Positions 59,757 to 64,000 of a stretch of DNA of 64,000 nucleotides are shown here, in pieces. Both the position numbers and the translations under genes were made by a program. The first letter of the stretch is position 1, and each line of letters starts with the position of its first letter. The notes beneath the pieces are model-generated. The model was not told the DNA's origin, ran no database searches, and worked only from the letters and a program-made list of their open reading frames with translations. Where the stretch lies: contig CAJTUE010000007.1 of assembly GCA_910579775.1 (NCBI GenBank), positions 57,670-121,669 of the forward strand, written 5' to 3'. The DNA is from an uncultured Oscillospiraceae bacterium (lineage in GTDB: Bacteria; Bacillota; Clostridia; Oscillospirales; Oscillospiraceae).

Positions 59757-59780
59757 TCCCGGCTGAGGCGAGCTCTCCTT

Positions 59781-59814
59781 TGTCAACAGAAAAATCTCGA
59801 ATTTCCTGTTGACA
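59781..59814. promoter_or_regulatory. Inverted repeat overlapping the -35 of the pot promoter
   Basis: TGTCAACAG (59781-59789) and CTGTTGACA (59806-59814), perfect 9-bp arms 16 bp apart. The right arm contains the whole -35 box, so a bound repressor would block polymerase. The regulator is unknown. Confidence 0.5.
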
Positions 59815-59837
59815 TTTCAGACTTTTTCCTATATAGT
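59809..59837 (+). promoter_or_regulatory. Promoter of potABCD
   Basis: TTGACA-N17-TATAGT (-35 59809-59814, -10 59832-59837). The start would be near 59844. Confidence 0.82.
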
Positions 59838-59845
59838 GATGTGCA

Positions 59846-59890
59846 AGAGAAGGGCCGTACCCAACCGGCGGTTGGGTACGGCCCTTCTCT
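59846..59890 (+). promoter_or_regulatory. Perfect hairpin at the 5' end of the potABCD mRNA
   Basis: 21-bp perfect stem (59846-59866 with 59870-59890), GGC loop, with no T-run after it. It begins about 2 nt after the expected transcription start, so the mRNA would open with a very stable stem-loop. It may protect the 5' end from decay. Confidence 0.75.
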
Positions 59891-59934
59891 TAGCCTATCA
59901 AAGGCGCAACATCAAAAGAAATGGGGGAGGATAC

Positions 59935-61065
59935 ATGTCCCAAGACCTCATCCGCCTGTCGGACATTGTCATGCAGTTCGACGACGAGGTCATCATCGAC
60001 CATCTGGATTTGTACATCAAAGACCACGAATTTTTAACTCTGTTAGGTCCCTCAGGCTGCGGAAAAACCACCACGCTTCGGATCATCGGCGGTTTTCAAC
60101 GGCCCACCTCCGGCGACGTCTTTTTTGCCGGACAGCGTATCAACGATCTTCCGCCCTATAAACGGGAGATCAACACGGTCTTTCAAAAGTACGCCCTTTT
60201 CACCCACATGAATATCTTTGAAAACGTGGCCTTTGGTCTGCGGGTGAAAAAGGTTTCAGAATCGGAGATCACCCAGCGGGTGGAAGAAGCCCTGGCCCTG
60301 GTCAATCTGGCGGGCTACGGCAAGCGTCATGTAGACTCCCTCTCTGGCGGCCAGCAGCAGCGCGTCGCCATTGCCCGGGCTATCGTCAATCGGCCCCGGG
60401 TCCTGCTTTTGGACGAACCCTTAGGCGCGCTGGACCTGAAGCTTCGCAAGGACATGCAAGTGGAGCTCAAGCGCATTCAGCAGCAGGTCGGCATCACCTT
60501 TATCTACGTCACCCACGATCAGGAGGAAGCCCTCACCATGTCAGATACCGTCGTGGTGATGAACGAGGGCCGCATCCAGCAGATCGGTACTCCCGAAGAC
60601 ATTTATAACGAGCCCAAAAACGCTTTTGTAGCTGATTTCATTGGCGAGAGCAATATCATTGACGGCGTGATGCTCCAGGACAAGGTCGTGAAAATGTACG
60701 GCCGCAAATTCCCCTGCTTGGACGGCGGCTTTGCCCCCAACGAGCCGGTGGATATTGTTATCCGCCCTGAGGACATCGATATTGTGGACGTATCAGAAGG
60801 CCAGATCACCGGTACTGTCACCGAGGTCACCTTCAAGGGAATGCATTACGATATCATCGTAGACTTCCAGGGCTTTAAATGGCTCATCCAGACCACTGAC
60901 TACTCCCCTGTTGGTGCGCGGATCGGAGTCAAGATCGACCCCGACGGCTTCCACATCATGAAGAAGAGCCCATATTCCGGCATGTTTGGCGATTACAGCT
61001 CCTATTCCTCTGAATATGACGAGCTAAATGAGGACGCCGGGGAGGAAAGCGAAGATGAAGAGTAA
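59935..61065 (+). CDS. potA: Spermidine/putrescine ABC transporter ATPase
   Basis: A 376-residue ABC ATPase with Walker A GPSGCGKTT (38-46), signature LSGGQQQRVA, Walker B LLLDEPLGALD and a C-terminal TOBE-like regulatory domain. It ends in an acidic, Tyr/Ser-rich tail (DYSSYSSEYDELNEDAGEE). The ATG at 59935 follows GGGGGAGG; the longer ORF start lies upstream of the hairpin. It overlaps potB by 11 bp. Confidence 0.94.
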   Translation: MSQDLIRLSDIVMQFDDEVIIDHLDLYIKDHEFLTLLGPSGCGKTTTLRIIGGFQRPTSGDVFFAGQRINDLPPYKREINTVFQKYALFTHMNIFENVAFGLRVKKVSESEITQRVEEALALVNLAGYGKRHVDSLSGGQQQRVAIARAIVNRPRVLLLDEPLGALDLKLRKDMQVELKRIQQQVGITFIYVTHDQEEALTMSDTVVVMNEGRIQQIGTPEDIYNEPKNAFVADFIGESNIIDGVMLQDKVVKMYGRKFPCLDGGFAPNEPVDIVIRPEDIDIVDVSEGQITGTVTEVTFKGMHYDIIVDFQGFKWLIQTTDYSPVGARIGVKIDPDGFHIMKKSPYSGMFGDYSSYSSEYDELNEDAGEESEDEE

Positions 61066-61867
61066 AGCCATCTCCTACCCCTATGTGGCGTGGATGGCGC
61101 TCTTTGTAGTTGCCCCCATTGTGATGATCACCGTCTACGCCTTCACCACCGCCGACGGCAGCTTCACCTGGGCCAACTTCGCCACCATGACACAGTTTGC
61201 CGCTGCCTTTGGCCGCTCCTTCCTGTTGGCTGCCATCGCCACGGTGATCTGCTTTTTGATTGGCTACCCCCTGGCCTATTTTTTGGCCCGTGAGCGAGGA
61301 TGGCTCCACCGCATGGCCACCATGCTCATTATGCTGCCTATGTGGATGAACTTTCTGCTGCGTACTTACTCCTGGACTTTCTTGCTGGAGCGTCACGGTC
61401 TCATCAACCGCTTTTTTGGTATGCTGGGTCTGGGGCCCTTCCAGATGATCGACACCCAAGGTGCCATTGTACTGGGCATGGTATATAATTTCCTGCCCTA
61501 TATGGTCTTACCCATCTTCTCCGTGATCGACAAAATCGATCCTAAGGTCATTGAAGCCGCTCAGGATCTGGGCGGCAATGCCTCAGTGGTCTTTCGGCGG
61601 GTCACCTTCCCCCTCTCCTTCCCCGGTGTTTTGAGCGGCATCACCATGGTCTTCATCCCTTCTGTGTCCACCTTTGCCATCTCCGGGCTATTGGGCGGCG
61701 GCAAGACCCTGCTGCTGGGCAATCTCATTGATATGCAATTCCTGGGCAACGCCTACAACCCCCATCTGGGCAGTGCCATCTCCCTGGTGATGATGGTCAT
61801 TGTCATGGTGTGCATGGCAGTGGTGAACCGCTTCGGCGACAGCGAACAGCAGGGGGTGACGTTATGA
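61055..61867 (+). CDS. potB: Spermidine/putrescine ABC transporter permease PotB
   Basis: A 270-residue membrane protein with six predicted segments and the EAA loop EAAQDLGGNASVVFRRVTFP that docks on PotA. The ATG at 61055 lies within the end of potA behind GGAGGAAAG. It overlaps potC by 4 bp (ATGA). Confidence 0.94.
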   Translation: MKSKAISYPYVAWMALFVVAPIVMITVYAFTTADGSFTWANFATMTQFAAAFGRSFLLAAIATVICFLIGYPLAYFLARERGWLHRMATMLIMLPMWMNFLLRTYSWTFLLERHGLINRFFGMLGLGPFQMIDTQGAIVLGMVYNFLPYMVLPIFSVIDKIDPKVIEAAQDLGGNASVVFRRVTFPLSFPGVLSGITMVFIPSVSTFAISGLLGGGKTLLLGNLIDMQFLGNAYNPHLGSAISLVMMVIVMVCMAVVNRFGDSEQQGVTL

Positions 61868-62727
61868 AGCAAAACACTTTCGGCGGCCGCTTTTTCATTG
61901 TCCTGGCCTTTTTGTTTCTTTACGCTCCGATCTTAGTGCTGGTGGTCTTTTCCTTCAACGCCACCAGTTCGACCGCCGTGTGGGCGGGTTTTACCCTAGA
62001 CTGGTACCGGGAATTGTTCCAAAATGAACTGATCCTGGGTGCGCTTTGGACAACACTGGCCGTCTCCGCCCTGGCTGCAGTCCTCTCCACCGTCATCGGC
62101 ACCGCCGCCGCCATTGGGTTTCAAAACCTCCGCCGTCGGTTCCGCTCTGTGTGCATGACAGTAAACAATATCCCACTCACCAACGCGGATATTATCACCG
62201 GCGTCTCCATGATGCTGCTGCTCCTACTGGCGGTGGAGGCCTGGAACGGGCCGCTGCGCACCCTGCTGGGCGAGAGCTTGCCCAAGCTCAACCTGGGTTT
62301 TTGGAGCCTGCTCATTGCCCACATTACCTTCAATGTTCCCTATGTCATTCTGTCAGTGTCCCCCAAGCTCCGCCAGTTGGATCCCAACATCTATGAGGCC
62401 GCCCAGGACCTGGGAGATCACGGACTCCACGCTTTTGGCAAGGTCATTCTTCCCGAAATTATGCCGGGCGTTGTCAACGGTCTGCTCATGGCGTTTACCC
62501 TGTCCATCGACGACTTTGTCATTAGTTATTTTACTGCCGGAGCGCAGACCCAGACTCTCTCCATGGTCATCTACTCTATGGCGCGCAAGCGGGTCAGCCC
62601 GGAGATCAACGCCCTCTCCGCCATCATGTTTACCGTGGTCGTCGCGCTGATGGTGATCGTCAACCTCCGCCAGGCCAGCCAGGAGCGGCAAGCCAAGCGC
62701 CGCCAGGCCGCGCTGACGGCAAAGTGA
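61864..62727 (+). CDS. potC: Spermidine/putrescine ABC transporter permease PotC
   Basis: A 287-residue permease with six membrane segments and the EAA loop EAAQDLGDHGLHAFGKVILP. The sequence LSIDDFVISYFTAG is typical of PotC. It starts in an ATGA overlap with potB and is followed by potD after 13 bp. Confidence 0.94.
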   Translation: MKQNTFGGRFFIVLAFLFLYAPILVLVVFSFNATSSTAVWAGFTLDWYRELFQNELILGALWTTLAVSALAAVLSTVIGTAAAIGFQNLRRRFRSVCMTVNNIPLTNADIITGVSMMLLLLLAVEAWNGPLRTLLGESLPKLNLGFWSLLIAHITFNVPYVILSVSPKLRQLDPNIYEAAQDLGDHGLHAFGKVILPEIMPGVVNGLLMAFTLSIDDFVISYFTAGAQTQTLSMVIYSMARKRVSPEINALSAIMFTVVVALMVIVNLRQASQERQAKRRQAALTAK

Positions 62728-62740
62728 GGAGGTGCATGTG

Positions 62741-63808
62741 ATGAAAAAGAAGCTGTTTGTCCTTTTGCTGTCTGCCGCGTTCCTGCTCTCCCTCGCCGCC
62801 TGCGGCGATGGCGGCGGCCCCTCCGGGGGCAACGTGGTCAACGTCTATAACTGGGGCGAGTATATCGACATGAGTGTTCTGGACGATTTTGAAGAAGCCA
62901 CCGGCATCCATGTGAATTACCAGACCTACGACTCCAACGAAGCCCTTTACGGCAAGCTGGCAGGCGGCGCCACGGGCTATGACGTCATCATTCCCTCCGA
63001 CTACATGATCGGTCAAATGATTGACGAGAATATGCTGGAGCCCCTGGACTTTGACGCCATTCCCAACTTTTCCGATGTGGACCCCGCACTTTTGAACCCG
63101 GAATATGACCCGGAAAACCGATACAGCGTTCCTTATATGTTTGGCATTCTGGGCATCATCTACAATCCAGAGTTGGTCGACGAACAGGAGGATATGGAGA
63201 CCTGGGATGTGCTCTGGAGCGAGAAGTATGCCCACGATATCCTTGTGTTTGACAACTCCCGTGACACCGTGGGCATTGCCTTGAAAAAGTTGGGCTATTC
63301 CTACAACACCACAGACCCCGGCCAGCTGGAAGAGGCCCTTCACCTCTTGCAACAGCAAAAACCACTGCTCCAGGGTTACTTCATGGACAAGATCTTTGAG
63401 AAGATGGAGGGTGACAACTGTGCTATTGGCGTCTATTACTACGGCGACTACCTTACCATGGCAGAGAATAACCCTGTTTTGGAGTTTGCCATTCCCCGGG
63501 AGGGCACCAACCGCTACGTGGACGCCATGTGCGTGCCCAAGGGCTGTGAACACAAGGAAAACGCCATGGCCTTCATCAATTTTATGTGTTCTACCGAAGC
63601 CGGACTGAAAAATTGCGAGGAAACATGGTACTCGTCCCCCCTGCTCACCGTGCGCGACGAGCTGGACGAAGAAGTATCGCAGGACCCCAACGCCTACCCA
63701 GACACGGAATTCATGGAGGCAAACTGTGAGACCTACGCCTGCCTCCCTCCCGCCACTCGCCTGCTCTATAACGACCTTTGGGTACGCTTGATCAATTCTC
63801 CGGGATAA
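62741..63808 (+). CDS. potD: Spermidine/putrescine-binding lipoprotein PotD
   Basis: A 355-residue extracytoplasmic binding protein with a lipoprotein signal (lipobox LAAC). The mature N-terminus VVNVYNWGEYIDMSVLDDF is the PotD hallmark, and acidic/aromatic residues for polyamine binding follow. The ATG at 62741 follows GAGGAGG. It completes the uptake system. Confidence 0.94.
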   Translation: MKKKLFVLLLSAAFLLSLAACGDGGGPSGGNVVNVYNWGEYIDMSVLDDFEEATGIHVNYQTYDSNEALYGKLAGGATGYDVIIPSDYMIGQMIDENMLEPLDFDAIPNFSDVDPALLNPEYDPENRYSVPYMFGILGIIYNPELVDEQEDMETWDVLWSEKYAHDILVFDNSRDTVGIALKKLGYSYNTTDPGQLEEALHLLQQQKPLLQGYFMDKIFEKMEGDNCAIGVYYYGDYLTMAENNPVLEFAIPREGTNRYVDAMCVPKGCEHKENAMAFINFMCSTEAGLKNCEETWYSSPLLTVRDELDEEVSQDPNAYPDTEFMEANCETYACLPPATRLLYNDLWVRLINSPG

Positions 63809-63813
63809 AAAAC

Positions 63814-63856
63814 CACAACAAAGGGCCTCGGCTTTCAGCCGAGGCCCTTTGTTGTG
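63814..63856. terminator. Hairpin after potABCD
   Basis: Perfect 20-bp stem (63814-63833 with 63837-63856), TTC loop. There is no long T-run, but its position between convergent genes fits a shared terminator. Confidence 0.8.
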
Positions 63857-63869
63857 CGGTTATACGGTA

Positions 63870-64000
63870 TTATTTCTGAATGAGGCTGATGAACCGATCG
63901 AGCATCACAGCCACCTCCGCGCGGGTGACTTCCGCTGTGGGATCGAGGGTATCGTTGCCCTTGCCCTTGAGGATGCCGTTCTGGACGCACCAGGCTACGC
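63870..64000 (-). CDS. S-layer homology domain protein, C-terminal end (cut by window edge)
   Basis: Only the last 43 residues are in the window. They read as an SLH repeat: VAWCVQNGILKGKGN, then DPTAEVTRAEVAVMLDRF, ending in ISLIQK and a TAA stop at 63870-63872. Proteins with this module are held non-covalently on the cell wall. The rest of the protein lies beyond the window, so its role cannot be told. Confidence 0.85.
   Translation of the reverse strand, partial: VAWCVQNGILKGKGNDTLDPTAEVTRAEVAVMLDRFISLIQK

Noticed and set aside
59846..59890. The large hairpin as a terminator for the upstream lipoprotein gene
   Set aside because: There is no T-run on either side, and the pot promoter lies between the lipoprotein stop and the hairpin, so the hairpin belongs to the pot transcript.

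Overview
The window is GC-rich and gene-dense, and the gene content points to an endospore-forming, anaerobic member of the Clostridia, most likely of the Oscillospiraceae type (Flavonifractor/Intestinimonas/Oscillibacter-like). The evidence is spore genes (ypeB, spoVAC, ylmC), LL-diaminopimelate aminotransferase (dapL), a T-box leader on valS, several S-layer-homology proteins and SigA-type promoters with 17-bp spacing. The species assignment is inference. No insertion sequence, phage, CRISPR array or rRNA operon was seen.

Layout. 1-8 kb: the 5' part of carB and complete carA, a SLOG/YpsA protein, dusB, an ECF sigma/anti-sigma pair, a Cys-rich protein, hisC and a DUF951 gene. 8-16 kb: an S1-domain protein, rarA, glyA, an alpha/beta hydrolase with nth, gltX, and the germination gene ypeB. 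16-25 kb: an acyltransferase, rpsB-tsf, ylmC, a YiiX-like papain-fold protein, a nitroreductase and a glnA-dapF-dapL operon. 24.9-28 kb: a TetM-like ribosomal GTPase fused to a Rae1-type NYN nuclease, and a lone spoVAC. 28-32 kb: an accessory redox cluster (LysR regulator, small helical protein, hydrolase remnant, carboxymuconolactone decarboxylase-cupin fusion, SLH-flavodoxin-cyclophilin-like lipoprotein) with a well-formed divergent control region. 32-43 kb: yebC, trmK-nif3-like, DUF1858, then the proteostasis block tig-clpP-clpX and lon-yihA-fumarylacetoacetase-like. 43-50.7 kb: a long operon valS-rbgA-rnhB-yraN-dipeptidase-thrC-phosphoesterase under a T-box. 50.7-58 kb: trxB-trxA, a small P-loop protein, a Na/Pi transporter, znuACB followed by a degenerate RadC-like gene, and tRNA-Leu(GAG). 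58-64 kb: an RluA-type pseudouridine synthase with a lipoprotein, the polyamine uptake operon potABCD, and the end of an SLH-domain gene.

Most of the window is core metabolism, translation and proteostasis. The parts most worth attention are: the translational GTPase-NYN nuclease fusion, which would place an mRNA nuclease in the ribosomal A site; two matching forespore (SigG-like) promoters, one of which lies inside a hairpin that masks the ypeB ribosome binding site; the LysR-controlled redox cluster with its decayed hydrolase; and the potABCD leader, which starts with a perfect 21-bp hairpin.
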